This document shows positions 24,909 to 33,187 of a DNA stretch of 64,000 nt, piece after piece; the first letter of the stretch is position 1, and each line of letters opens with the position of its first letter. The translations under genes and the position numbers were made by a program. Below the pieces are notes generated by a model that saw nothing but the letters and a program-made list of their open reading frames with translations, was not told where the DNA came from and searched no databases. Source of the stretch: Hymenobacter baengnokdamensis (lineage in GTDB: Bacteria; Bacteroidota; Bacteroidia; Cytophagales; Hymenobacteraceae); the NCBI RefSeq assembly GCF_008728635.1, contig NZ_CP044285.1, positions 3,224,001 to 3,288,000 on the forward strand. Direction: 5' to 3'.

Positions 24909-26360
24909 ATGAAACATCAGTACCTGTTCGGCCTACTCAGCATCTCCCTACTGGCCTTTCGGCCAGCCGCCCCCCCCGCTATTGGCGGCCCGGCAGAGCC
25001 GTTAAAAGCGCAGGCTTTGCAAGAGCTGCAGGCACACTACGCCGACTACCGCCAGCTGGCCCTGCGCATCTGGGGCTTTGCTGAGGTGGGCTACAAGGAA
25101 ACCCAGAGCTCGGCGCTGCTGCAAAAAACGCTGCGCGACCACGGCTTCGCGGTGCAGGCCGGCGTGGCGGGCATTCCGACGGCCTTCGTGGCTACCTACG
25201 GCAGCGGGCAGCCGGTTATCGGCGTGCTGGCCGAGTTTGATGCCCTGCCGGGCCTGGCCCAGCAGGCGGTGCCCACCAAAACGCCCATTGCCGGCCAGGA
25301 TGCGGGCCACGGCTGCGGCCACAACCTGTTTGGCACGGCCAGCGTGGCCACGGGCCTCGAAGTGCAGCGCCTGCTGAAGGAAGGTAAGCTGCACGGCACC
25401 GTGAAAGTGTATGGCTGCCCCGCCGAGGAAGGCGGCAGCGGCAAGGTGTACATGGTGCGCGAGGGCCTGTTCAACGGCGTGGACGCGGTTATTCACTGGC
25501 ACCCGAGCAACGAAAACGCGGCCATGACCGGCCAGTACATTGCCAATAAGTCGGTTAAGTTCCGGTTTCACGGCATTGCCGCGCACGCGGCCGCCGCCCC
25601 CGAGCGCGGGCGCAGCGCCCTCGACGCGGTGGAGGCAATGGACAACATGGTGAACATGATGCGCGAGCACGTGCCCCAGGAAACGCGCATCCACTACGTC
25701 ATCACCAACGGCGGCAAGGCGCCCAACGTGGTGCCCGACTTTGCCGAGGTTTATTACTACGTGCGTCATCCCAACCGCGCCATTGTGCAGAGCGTGTTCG
25801 ACCGCGTGGTGAAAGCCGCCGAGGGGGCCGCCCTGGGCACCGGCACAACCGTGGACCATGAGATTATCGGCGGCACGCACGAGCTGCTGGTGAACGAAAC
25901 CCTGGCCCACGACCTGCAAGCCAACCTGGAGCAGGTGGGCGGCGTGAGCTACACGCCGGCAGAAATGGCCTTTGGCCAGCAGATTCAGGCGTCGCTGGGC
26001 GTGCCCGCGCCGCCCGTTACTCAGGCGGCGGAAATCGGGGCGTACAAGCCCCGCGATGCGGGCGGCAGCAGCGACGTGGGCGACGTGAGCTACGTGGTGC
26101 CCACCGTGGGCCTGACGGCCGCTACCTGGATACCCGGCACGCCCGCCCACAGCTGGCAGGCCGTAGCGTGCAGCGGCCAGGAAATCGGCACCAAGGGCAT
26201 GATGGTCGCGGCCAAAACCATGACCCTCACGGCCATCGACCTTTTCACCAGCCCCGAGCTGCTGACCAAAGCCAGGGCCGAGCTGCAGCAGCAAGTGGGC
26301 AGCTACGTGTACAAGCCTCTGCTCGGCGACCGCAAGCCGGCCTTGAATTACCGCGACTGA
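24909..26360 (+). CDS. Exported M20D-family amidohydrolase (AbgB/HmrA-like)
   Basis: 483 aa. A signal peptide is visible (MKHQYLFGLLSISLLAFRPA). The metal-site motifs of M20 peptidases follow in order: GVLAEFDALPG, GQDAGHGCGHNLFGTASVA, the catalytic Glu pair in YGCPAEEGGSGKVYM, HWHPSNENA, and a late WIPGTPAHSWQAVACSGQEI with the last ligand His. Relatives hydrolyse N-acyl or p-aminobenzoyl-glutamate-type amides. Export suggests scavenging of acylated amino acids or peptides in the periplasm (inference). Confidence 0.92.
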   Translation: MKHQYLFGLLSISLLAFRPAAPPAIGGPAEPLKAQALQELQAHYADYRQLALRIWGFAEVGYKETQSSALLQKTLRDHGFAVQAGVAGIPTAFVATYGSGQPVIGVLAEFDALPGLAQQAVPTKTPIAGQDAGHGCGHNLFGTASVATGLEVQRLLKEGKLHGTVKVYGCPAEEGGSGKVYMVREGLFNGVDAVIHWHPSNENAAMTGQYIANKSVKFRFHGIAAHAAAAPERGRSALDAVEAMDNMVNMMREHVPQETRIHYVITNGGKAPNVVPDFAEVYYYVRHPNRAIVQSVFDRVVKAAEGAALGTGTTVDHEIIGGTHELLVNETLAHDLQANLEQVGGVSYTPAEMAFGQQIQASLGVPAPPVTQAAEIGAYKPRDAGGSSDVGDVSYVVPTVGLTAATWIPGTPAHSWQAVACSGQEIGTKGMMVAAKTMTLTAIDLFTSPELLTKARAELQQQVGSYVYKPLLGDRKPALNYRD

Positions 26361-26437
26361 GTCGGGGTTGGCAGTGCATATATGTTACATTTATTATATA
26401 TTATAATATGAATTAAATCATGAAATTCTGAGTCAGT

Positions 26438-26467
26438 AGCGAACCCTGGCTAGCGCCAGGGTTCGCT
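26438..26467. terminator. Bidirectional hairpin between convergent genes
   Basis: AGCGAACCCTGGC (26438-26450) and GCCAGGGTTCGCT (26455-26467) form a perfect 13-bp stem with loop tagc, placed between the M20 gene and the convergent response regulator. An AT-only tract (26379-26420) precedes it. Confidence 0.75.
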
Positions 26468-26473
26468 GCCGCT

Positions 26474-27157
26474 TCACGTAGCAAGAAGCTTATAGCCCAC
26501 TCCCCGGATAGTCAGAATCTGGAGAGTGGTATCCTCCTGCAAAAGCTTACGCAGGTGGGAAATAAAGACGTCCATGCTTCTGGTATTATAGTAGTCATCG
26601 TTGCCCCAGATTTTAAGCAAGGCGTTGCGGCGCTCCAGGATGTCCATGCGATGCTCGATGAGCAGCTTTAGAAGCTGGGTTTCCTTGTACGAGAGGTGAT
26701 GTTCACCGGAGGGCGTATGAAGCTTTTGATGCAGGAAATCGACCTGGCAGTTGCCAATTTGCTGCAAGGGCTGCGCCGCCGCTTCCCTAATACCAAACCG
26801 GGCGAGCAGGGAGTCGATGCGCACGAATAGCTCATCCAGGCTGAAGGGCTTGCGCAGGTAATCGTTGCCGCCCCGGTGAAAGCCGCTGACTACGTCCGCC
26901 ACGGAGTCTTTGGCGCTAAGAAAGATGATTGGAATTTTGCTGCCGCTCCGCCGAATCTTTTCCACCAGGGCATACCCGTCCAGGGTAGGTAGCATGATGT
27001 CTACCACGGCGAGGGCGGGCGAAAAGTGCTCGAAGGCCGCCGCCGCTGCCGCCCCATCCCTCAGATGGAGCACTTCGTAGCCATTCTTGGTTAGTCCGTC
27101 GCTTACAATCTGTGCCAGAAAAGGCTCGTCCTCAACGTATAGAATCTTCATCGGCAA
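26474..27157 (-). CDS. OmpR/PhoB-family response regulator
   Basis: 227 aa. The receiver domain starts MPMKILYVEDEPFLAQIVSD, with the acidic pair in VEDE, the phospho-acceptor Asp53 in LAVVDIMLPTLDGY and the conserved Lys in GGNDYLRKPFSLDEL. The C-terminal winged helix is visible from LSYKETQLLKLLIEH and RSMDVFISHLRKLLQED to LTIRGVGYKL. It overlaps the 3' end of the sensor kinase gene by 26 nt (20 nt if the ATG at 27151 is used), so translation is coupled and they form one two-component system. Confidence 0.95.
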   Translation of the reverse strand: MPMKILYVEDEPFLAQIVSDGLTKNGYEVLHLRDGAAAAAAFEHFSPALAVVDIMLPTLDGYALVEKIRRSGSKIPIIFLSAKDSVADVVSGFHRGGNDYLRKPFSLDELFVRIDSLLARFGIREAAAQPLQQIGNCQVDFLHQKLHTPSGEHHLSYKETQLLKLLIEHRMDILERRNALLKIWGNDDYYNTRSMDVFISHLRKLLQEDTTLQILTIRGVGYKLLAT

Positions 27158-28589
27158 TTTTCAGCTTGAGGTAAACGGTTGTGCCGTGGCCTGGCTGGCT
27201 GGCCAGGTAGATGGTGCCGCCGTGCGCTACGATAGTCTGCCGGGTGGAATGCAGGCCCAGGCCCGAGCCCCGGACGTTGTGCACAAAGCCGGTACTGGGA
27301 ATCCGGAAAAAGCGCTCAAACACTTTTTCCTGGTAGATGGCCTCCATGCCCGGCCCGTCGTCAGCTACCGCAATGTGCACCCACTCGTCCACCAACCGAA
27401 AGCTGACCTCCAGATGGGCCAGGGGCGCCCCGTATTTTAGGGCATTGTCGAAAAGGTTATAAAACACGCTGGCTAACTGGCCGTGGTGCCCATAAATAAA
27501 GCAGGGCTCGGCTACCGGCTCCCACCGCACAACGGTGCCGGCCGCCGCCAGGCGCATCTGCAAGGAGTCGAGCACTTCCCGAACCAGCTCCTGAATGTCG
27601 AGCAACTCAGGCTCCCGCGAGATGTTGCCCTCCAGCTCGCTGTTTATGGCGAGCACCTGCTCAATCATCCGCGTGAGCTTGTGCAGTTCTACCTGGCTCA
27701 TATTGATGTAGCTGGCTAGCTTTTCAGGCTCTTTAACTAGCTGATACTTAACGATAGACTCTAATGCTACGGCAACCGTTGACAGGGGCGTCTTGAGTTC
27801 GTGCGTCATATTAGTGACAAAAGACAGCTTGGCATCGGCGTAGAGCCGTTGCTTGCGCAGCAGGTCCAGGATAAAAAAGAAGGCCATTCCAGTCAGCAAA
27901 ACCATGACGACGGAGGACAGCAGATAGTACCGCATCCGGTACCATACCACGCCGCTGATGTCTAAGACAATAGCTTGATACTTATGCGCGTGCTTGAGAT
28001 TGAAGGAGTAAATTTTACTCATAAACCCCCGTGCCGCCTGCGGCTTGCCGGGCAGGTTGCTGGCGGCCACGTGCTCATCGGCGTAGGTATAGAGTACGTA
28101 GTAGAGCGGCGTGCGCACACCCAGCTTCCGTAGCCGATAAGTCACCTGCTGCTGCATACGCCGCAGGGTAACCCGGTCGATGGGACTAGGCGCGGGGGGG
28201 CGTTGCGGACCCTTTGGAGCGGCCCGCGTGGCCCGGACTTTAGCGGTGGCATTCCGAAAGGAAAATTTAATTTCCACGTAGCCGCTATCCGCGTCGATGC
28301 CATAATCGAATACGTTTGACACGTTGTTGATTTTCATGTTGTCGAAGGCCTGCCGCAGCTGAGCCCATTCGTCGGACATGAAAAACTGCTTTATGCGCTT
28401 GCTTTTCTCCGTCAGGCTAGAGTAAATCGTTTGCTTGGCAGCTTCGCTCACCTCGTGCTCCAACTCCGCGCGGAACTGCTCTGTTTGCGCGGCAAACAGC
28501 TGGCGCAGCCAGATTACCTGTAGCCCGATGCTGACCAGAAGAGCGCAGAACGTAACGGGGTAGGCAAAGCGGAGCCAGCTGGTTTTCAT
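27132..28589 (-). CDS. Sensor histidine kinase
   Basis: 485 aa. There is one membrane span near the N-terminus (VTFCALLVSIGLQVIWL) and a second at about 220-240 (YYLLSSVVMVLLTGMAFFFI); between them lies a periplasmic sensing region of about 190 residues. The phospho-acceptor box FVTNMTHELKTPLSTV has His263. The ATPase domain shows FYNLFDNALKYG (N box), VADDGPGM (G1) and GSGLGLHSTRQTI (G2). It is divergent from an outer membrane receptor, a likely regulatory target (context inference). Confidence 0.95.
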   Translation of the reverse strand: MKTSWLRFAYPVTFCALLVSIGLQVIWLRQLFAAQTEQFRAELEHEVSEAAKQTIYSSLTEKSKRIKQFFMSDEWAQLRQAFDNMKINNVSNVFDYGIDADSGYVEIKFSFRNATAKVRATRAAPKGPQRPPAPSPIDRVTLRRMQQQVTYRLRKLGVRTPLYYVLYTYADEHVAASNLPGKPQAARGFMSKIYSFNLKHAHKYQAIVLDISGVVWYRMRYYLLSSVVMVLLTGMAFFFILDLLRKQRLYADAKLSFVTNMTHELKTPLSTVAVALESIVKYQLVKEPEKLASYINMSQVELHKLTRMIEQVLAINSELEGNISREPELLDIQELVREVLDSLQMRLAAAGTVVRWEPVAEPCFIYGHHGQLASVFYNLFDNALKYGAPLAHLEVSFRLVDEWVHIAVADDGPGMEAIYQEKVFERFFRIPSTGFVHNVRGSGLGLHSTRQTIVAHGGTIYLASQPGHGTTVYLKLKIADEDSIR

Positions 28590-28650
28590 ACCGGGATATT
28601 ACAGCTAATTTTTTAGCCCGGCAGCAACTAAAGAAAGATTTAACTTCTTA

Positions 28651-28694
28651 CAAATTTATTTAACTTTCGTTTACATAGCAGTCCGATAGTTTTG
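28651..28694. promoter_or_regulatory. Back-to-back promoters between the sensor kinase and the outer membrane protein
   Basis: On the minus strand TAAATTTG (28658-28651) and on the plus strand TAGTTTTG (28687-28694) both match TAnnTTTG. The plus-strand element leaves about 35 nt before the start at 28730, and TTTCG about 18 nt upstream of it may serve as -33. The two promoters are 28 nt apart, so a single bound regulator could affect both. Confidence 0.5.
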
Positions 28695-28729
28695 GCTTGT
28701 AGTTTTTCGCACTCGAAACAGCAAGTCAG

Positions 28730-31123
28730 ATGGGAGGGAAATTTTTCTGCTGCTTGGGCAGCCTGCTGGCAGGCACCATCCTCATAAGCCGGGCTCAGCT
28801 GATAGTGAAGGATGAGCACCAGCAGGTGCTGGACGTGGCCACGGTTACGCTTTTTCAGGAGGGCAAGTACGTGCACACCGGCGTGGCCACCGGCGGGGTA
28901 TTTCAGTTTACGAAACTGCCCCCCGGCGCCTACGTGCTGAAGATTTCCCTGCTGGGCTACCGCGAGTTTTCGCAGCCCGTTACCCTGCCCCTGGATACGC
29001 TCCGCGTCACCCTTACCCCCGACCCGCACCTGCTGCAGGAAGTAACGGTTACGGCCCGCAAGCCCCTCTACGAGCAAACGATTGACCGCACCATCTTCAA
29101 CGTCGAGCGCAGTATTCTGGCGCAGGGCAGCACCGTGTGGGATGCCTTGAGCCGGGCCCCGGGCGTGCAGGTAAAAGCCGATGGCAGCTTGTCGGCCAAC
29201 AATAAAACGGTGCTGGTCTACCTCAACGACCGCCCCATCCGCCTTTCCAGCGATGACCTGAGCAACTACCTCAAGAACCTGCCCTCCGACAACGTCAGCC
29301 GGATTGAAGTCATCACCAACCCGCCGGCTAAGTACGATGCGGAAGGGGGCGCCATCCTGAACATCATCACAAAAAAAAGCCTTAAGGATGGCCTCAACGC
29401 CAGCTTGGGTGCCAGCACGGAGCAGGCAACCTATAACAGCCAGACTGGCAGCTCAGTGGTCAATTACCGTCGGGGCGTGCTGGCTCTCTACGGCAACTAC
29501 GGGGCCAGCAACCGCAAGAAGCGCCGCCTGGAAGACGAGTACGTCATCTTCGAAGACCCTGGCCACCCGGCCACCTGGCTAAATAACAAGGCCGGCGACG
29601 TACAGGGCCGTGGCAACAGCTTTCAGCTGGGGCTGGACTATAACTTGTCGGATAAGCAGGTGCTGGGCGTGCTGATGCTGGGCAACGCGGGCAGCACAGA
29701 GCGACGCACGAATATCCTCACCCGCATTTTTGGGCCGACCGCGGTTGCCCCCGATTCTGTGCTGGACACGCGCAACAGCTCGGCAGGGAGTACCAATCAG
29801 CTCAGCTACAACCTTAACTACAAAGCCAAGCTGGACACCGCCGGCCGCAGCCTGAGCGCTGACCTGGACTACGCGCCTTTTTCCAGCACCAGCAACCAGC
29901 TGGTAGCCAATACCACGTATTCGGCCGCGGGAGACCCGCTTTCGCCGCCTCTCACCATCAGTACCCAGGCCCAGCAAAAAATTGGCATCTGGTCGGGCAA
30001 GGTAGATTACTCGGGCCAGGTAGCGCACGGCCTGACCCTGGAAGCCGGCCTGAAACAGAGCTGGGTCCAAACTACCAGCCACTTCGATTACTCCCAGAGC
30101 CGCAACGGGCTGGAGGAAGTAAACGCCCGCCAGCAAGACCTGTTTGAGTACGCCGAGCGCGTGTCGGCAGGCTACGCCACCCTGGCGGGAGCCCTGCGGC
30201 ACATGCAGTACAAGGCCGGTGGCCGGGTGGAGTATACCTGGTCGGAAGCCAACTCCCACTACACTAACCAGCTTACGGAGCGGCAGTACCTCAACCTGTT
30301 TCCCTCCCTTTATCTGCGCTATCCGCTTTCCAATACCAAAGAGCTGACCTTCACGTACGGAGCCCGCATCAACCGCCCCGACTATGCCCGCCTGAATCCC
30401 TTCCGGTTTTACACCAGCCCGTACGCCTTTCGGGAAGGGAATCCGACTTTGCAGCCCGCCTACATCCACAATCTGAGCCTTGGCTTCGTGTACAAAGGCA
30501 TCTACAACCTAACGGCTTACGCCCGCAAAACCACCAACTACTTCAGCAGTATTACGGTCCAGGACAACGCGAACAACCTGTTGTACAACACGCAGCAAAA
30601 CCTGGCCCTTAGCCAGGAAGCCGGCGCCTACCTTTCGCTGCCCGTGCACCCCTACCCGTGGTGGGAAATTAACACCCTGCTCCAGCTTTCTTACCGGCAA
30701 GAACAATCGACCTACCTGGGCGGCAGCTACAACTACCACGTGCTGGTAGGCTATGCCACCACCAACCACGCTTTCGAGGTCAGCAAGCAGCTAGGACTGA
30801 AAGCCGAGCTAAATGCCTGGTACTTATCACCCAGCGTTCAGGGCATCTACCACCTGGGCTACACCTACGACGTGAGCCTGGCCGTGCGCAAAAGCCTCTT
30901 TAACCAGCAGGCCAGCCTTCGCCTGGCCGTCGGCGACATTTTCTACGGCAACCGCAACCGCATCGATGTGGACTACCTCAACCAACGCAATGGCTTCGTT
31001 GAGTGGAACGACACGCGCCGGGTGGCCCTGAGTCTATCCTACAGGCTGGGCAACAGCAAGGTAGCCAGTGCCCGCCAGCGCAAAACTGCCAGCGAGGAAG
31101 AAAGGAAAAGAACCATTGAGTAG
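28730..31123 (+). CDS. TonB-dependent-receptor-like outer membrane protein (OMP_b-brl_3 type)
   Basis: 797 aa. After a signal peptide (MGGKFFCCLGSLLAGTILIS) comes a carboxypeptidase-regulatory-like beta-sandwich (LIVKDEHQQVLDVATVTLFQ to GYREFSQPVTL). Next is a plug-like region: TVTARKPLYEQTIDRTIFNV, LSRAPGVQVKADG and SRIEVITNPPAKYDAEGGAI. The long C-terminal beta-barrel is rich in Tyr/Asn/Ser strands. No TonB box is identifiable by eye. It is probably uptake- or adhesion-related, and may be controlled by the adjacent two-component system. Confidence 0.9.
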   Translation: MGGKFFCCLGSLLAGTILISRAQLIVKDEHQQVLDVATVTLFQEGKYVHTGVATGGVFQFTKLPPGAYVLKISLLGYREFSQPVTLPLDTLRVTLTPDPHLLQEVTVTARKPLYEQTIDRTIFNVERSILAQGSTVWDALSRAPGVQVKADGSLSANNKTVLVYLNDRPIRLSSDDLSNYLKNLPSDNVSRIEVITNPPAKYDAEGGAILNIITKKSLKDGLNASLGASTEQATYNSQTGSSVVNYRRGVLALYGNYGASNRKKRRLEDEYVIFEDPGHPATWLNNKAGDVQGRGNSFQLGLDYNLSDKQVLGVLMLGNAGSTERRTNILTRIFGPTAVAPDSVLDTRNSSAGSTNQLSYNLNYKAKLDTAGRSLSADLDYAPFSSTSNQLVANTTYSAAGDPLSPPLTISTQAQQKIGIWSGKVDYSGQVAHGLTLEAGLKQSWVQTTSHFDYSQSRNGLEEVNARQQDLFEYAERVSAGYATLAGALRHMQYKAGGRVEYTWSEANSHYTNQLTERQYLNLFPSLYLRYPLSNTKELTFTYGARINRPDYARLNPFRFYTSPYAFREGNPTLQPAYIHNLSLGFVYKGIYNLTAYARKTTNYFSSITVQDNANNLLYNTQQNLALSQEAGAYLSLPVHPYPWWEINTLLQLSYRQEQSTYLGGSYNYHVLVGYATTNHAFEVSKQLGLKAELNAWYLSPSVQGIYHLGYTYDVSLAVRKSLFNQQASLRLAVGDIFYGNRNRIDVDYLNQRNGFVEWNDTRRVALSLSYRLGNSKVASARQRKTASEEERKRTIE

Positions 31124-31171
31124 ATTTATATTATATATTTTCTATATTTAAAGTTAATATTAATATACAAT
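31124..31171. other. AT-only tract after the outer membrane receptor gene
   Basis: About 48 bases consisting almost wholly of A and T immediately after the stop codon at 31123, containing ttaatattaatata. It marks the boundary between the receptor gene and the RiPP region, and may act as a terminator-like or nucleoid-protein site. Confidence 0.4.
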
Positions 31172-31293
31172 TGGCGGGCTTGGCGAGTCCCTGGTGGCTC
31201 GCGCTACAGCCAAGCCTGTCGCGCCCCAACGCTGGCAGCGCCAGTGAGACGACCAGCATGCTATCTACCCTCCTTGTCCTTTTCCACTTAACT

Positions 31294-31947
31294 ATGGCTT
31301 CTATTCTTGTTGTCCTGCCTGACGCATTCGAGCAAACGACTCAGTTTTTGGGCGAGTATCTGCTTGAGAAAGGTCATCGCGTCACATACGTCCCCGACGA
31401 CCTGCCCCTGCTTACCAAGATGATGACTACGCAGGCTTTTGAATACACGCTGCTTTACTGCTACCAGCACGAAAGAATCAAGGCCGTTACTTCCTGCGTG
31501 CATACTACTCAGCCCCAAAGCGCCTGCATTCTGGTGCTGCGTCGCGCGTCCTTCTCGCTGTCCCAGCTTATGGAATATCACTCTACCGGCTATCTGCTGG
31601 AAGATTTTCGCTTGTCTGAACTCATGCTTTGCCTTAGTATGATAAGTAACGGTGACCGCTACATCAGCCAAGGCATCCGAGACTTATTTGTTGAGTTTGA
31701 CACCGCCCGCTGCCCGGTTAACGCCCGGCATGGGCTGAGCGTGCGGGAGAGCAAGATTTTGACCCTGCTGGCGGAGGGCAAAAAATCTCAGCAGATTGCC
31801 GATGAGCTGAGTATCAGCATTCATACCCTGCACAATCACAAAACTAATATTCGCCACAAGCTCCAGCTCACCAGCAACCGTGAAATTCTGTTTACGGCAA
31901 TTCTGCAGGCCCGGGGGCAGAGCACACAATTTACACGCTCTGCTTGA
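31294..31947 (+). CDS. LuxR/NarL-type transcriptional regulator next to the RiPP genes
   Basis: 217 aa from MASILVVLPDAFEQTTQFLG. The N-terminal part has the length and strand pattern of a response-regulator receiver (ILVVLPD, YTLLYCY, ACILVLRRA) but no conserved phospho-acceptor Asp, so it is a degenerate receiver. The C-terminal LuxR HTH is clear: LSVRESKILTLLAEGKKSQQ, then IADELSISIHTLHNHKTNIR. The frame is open 41 codons upstream without protein character. Its position 404 nt before the precursor gene makes it the candidate cluster activator (inference). Confidence 0.82.
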   Translation: MASILVVLPDAFEQTTQFLGEYLLEKGHRVTYVPDDLPLLTKMMTTQAFEYTLLYCYQHERIKAVTSCVHTTQPQSACILVLRRASFSLSQLMEYHSTGYLLEDFRLSELMLCLSMISNGDRYISQGIRDLFVEFDTARCPVNARHGLSVRESKILTLLAEGKKSQQIADELSISIHTLHNHKTNIRHKLQLTSNREILFTAILQARGQSTQFTRSA

Positions 31948-32351
31948 GAGGTATCCGGCTCGCACTTACGCAATCGATTAACTCGATTAAATAGTAGCCC
32001 TGCTCCTACACAAGTGTGCTTTCCAAAGCCGCCAGCCCAGCGTTGCTTCATCAGGGTTTGCAGCCCAACCCCATTAGCGGCCCCGGCCTTACCCTACGGG
32101 AAGGAAGTGTATCTGCCCGCAGCCAACACTGGCTTACTGAAGGACAAAGCGAAGCATGGAGCGCGAAGTTTATCTAGCAACTTATTGCTATAAACAGCAG
32201 TGTTACTAGCAATTAAACTAAAAATTAATATAAAAAAAGCAATTATTTACTATTGTTTCCAGCTGCATGGCTTTGTTGTTTTGTCAGGCAATGCAGCGAG
32301 GGGCCCATCGATTGCTTGCTGTCAATTTTCCACCTATTAACCTCCACTAAG
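31948..32351. promoter_or_regulatory. Promoter/leader region upstream of the RiPP precursor
   Basis: No gene seen. It contains TAGCAA-CTTA-TTGCTA (a 6-bp hairpin near 32177-32192), an AT-rich block at about 32213-32262, and TACTATTG (32248-32255), a one-mismatch -7 element about 97 nt before the precursor start. The length suggests a regulated promoter with a substantial 5' UTR. Confidence 0.35.
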
Positions 32352-32555
32352 ATGAAACCTAAGTTCAAATTCAACGCCGACCAAATTGACGCAGTGAAAG
32401 GCTCTATCGAGGCTTTCCAAAACCAGGCTATCAAGGATGTAGCCAATAATTACGTTGTGTCGGGTGGAGCCGGCAGCGCTCTTTATTCGCAGGGCCACTA
32501 CAGCCAGAACTACAGCCGCGGCACGCAGGAGCCCGAGCCCATTATAGTAGCCTAG
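32352..32555 (+). CDS. RiPP precursor peptide with Gly-Gly site and three Tyr-Ser-Gln/Arg triplets
   Basis: 67 aa, starting MKPKFKFNADQIDAVKGS. The leader is hydrophilic and helical-looking (SIEAFQNQAIKDVANNYVV) and ends SGG at residues 37-39, where a C39 protease would cut. A second possible Bacteroidota-type leader end is AVKGS at 14-18. The predicted core (40-67) contains LYSQGHYSQNYSRG, i.e. Y45-S-Q, Y50-S-Q and Y54-S-R, and ends EPEPIIVA. Such aromatic-x-x triplets are the substrates of cyclophane-forming radical SAM enzymes like the one encoded downstream. A longer start at 32253 is rejected (Cys/Trp-rich, no leader character). Confidence 0.8.
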   Translation: MKPKFKFNADQIDAVKGSIEAFQNQAIKDVANNYVVSGGAGSALYSQGHYSQNYSRGTQEPEPIIVA

Positions 32556-32605
32556 CCCGCTTCTTTTTGCTTTGAGCAAAAAAGTGCGCGTGAGTTGATA
32601 AGTTG

Positions 32606-32645
32606 AATAGTGGGGAAAGGGGTAACTCTTTTCCCACTATTTTTT
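32606..32645 (+). terminator. Intrinsic terminator directly after the precursor gene
   Basis: AATAGTGGG (32606-32614) pairs with CCCACTATT (32633-32641), followed by TTTT. It lies 50 nt after the precursor stop and 547 nt before the first enzyme gene. It probably lets the precursor be transcribed in excess, with partial read-through or a separate promoter for the enzymes (inference). Confidence 0.75.
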
Positions 32646-33187
32646 AGAAAAAAACCCTGCGCGGTCTGCAATTCGCCGGGCCGGCTAGGCTCAGTTTACA
32701 CCCGGCGTATTTGCACAAGGCGCGGTTACGCCCAGTCAGCGCCCTGGCAGAGCCTGCCGCCACAAGCTATAGCTGGTATCCACGCTCGCCGCCGCGGCCC
32801 AAGAGCGCAGCGCGAGCAGACAGCGGCCACGAGTTGAGCCTGCTTAGCAGGATGGCAGCACGGCTGAGTCAATAGAAAACCTGGTCTGGTGATTCGTTGC
32901 GCCCGCGCCCGTGCTTCGTGTACACTGCACGTTTGACTACGCCAAAACCCGGCGACTTATTAGGTATTCAGCAGCCAGTAGCGCGCGGCTAGCCTTGCTG
33001 CGGGAGCGGGCTGCCAGCCAGGCGCCGGAAACCATCGGGCCGGCGCGCGGCAACTACCCGCCACCTGGCCGCACGTGCCCCACCCCTCTCGACAGCAGCG
33101 CTGCGGCCCATGACCGCAGCAGCAAGCCAGGTCAGACCAGCGCCTTTTTGATTGTCCCCACTACGTCATCTGTAACGCTTCGCCGCC
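32646..33187. other. Non-coding gap between precursor terminator and radical SAM gene
   Basis: Over 500 bases, GC-rich, with no convincing gene. The short open frames at 32610-32837 and 32911-33195 are Arg/Ala/Pro-rich, lack a leader or repeated core motif, and the second overlaps the radical SAM start. I see no second precursor. An independent promoter for the enzyme genes may lie here, but no clean TAnnTTTG was found. Confidence 0.45.

Noticed and set aside
31294..31947. LuxR-type protein as a phosphorylated response regulator
   Set aside because: The receiver-like domain lacks an identifiable phospho-acceptor Asp and no sensor kinase is adjacent on the same strand.
32253..32351. Longer start for the RiPP precursor
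   Set aside because: The added 33 residues are Cys/Trp/Leu-rich and unlike a peptide leader; MKPKFKFNADQ is the natural start.
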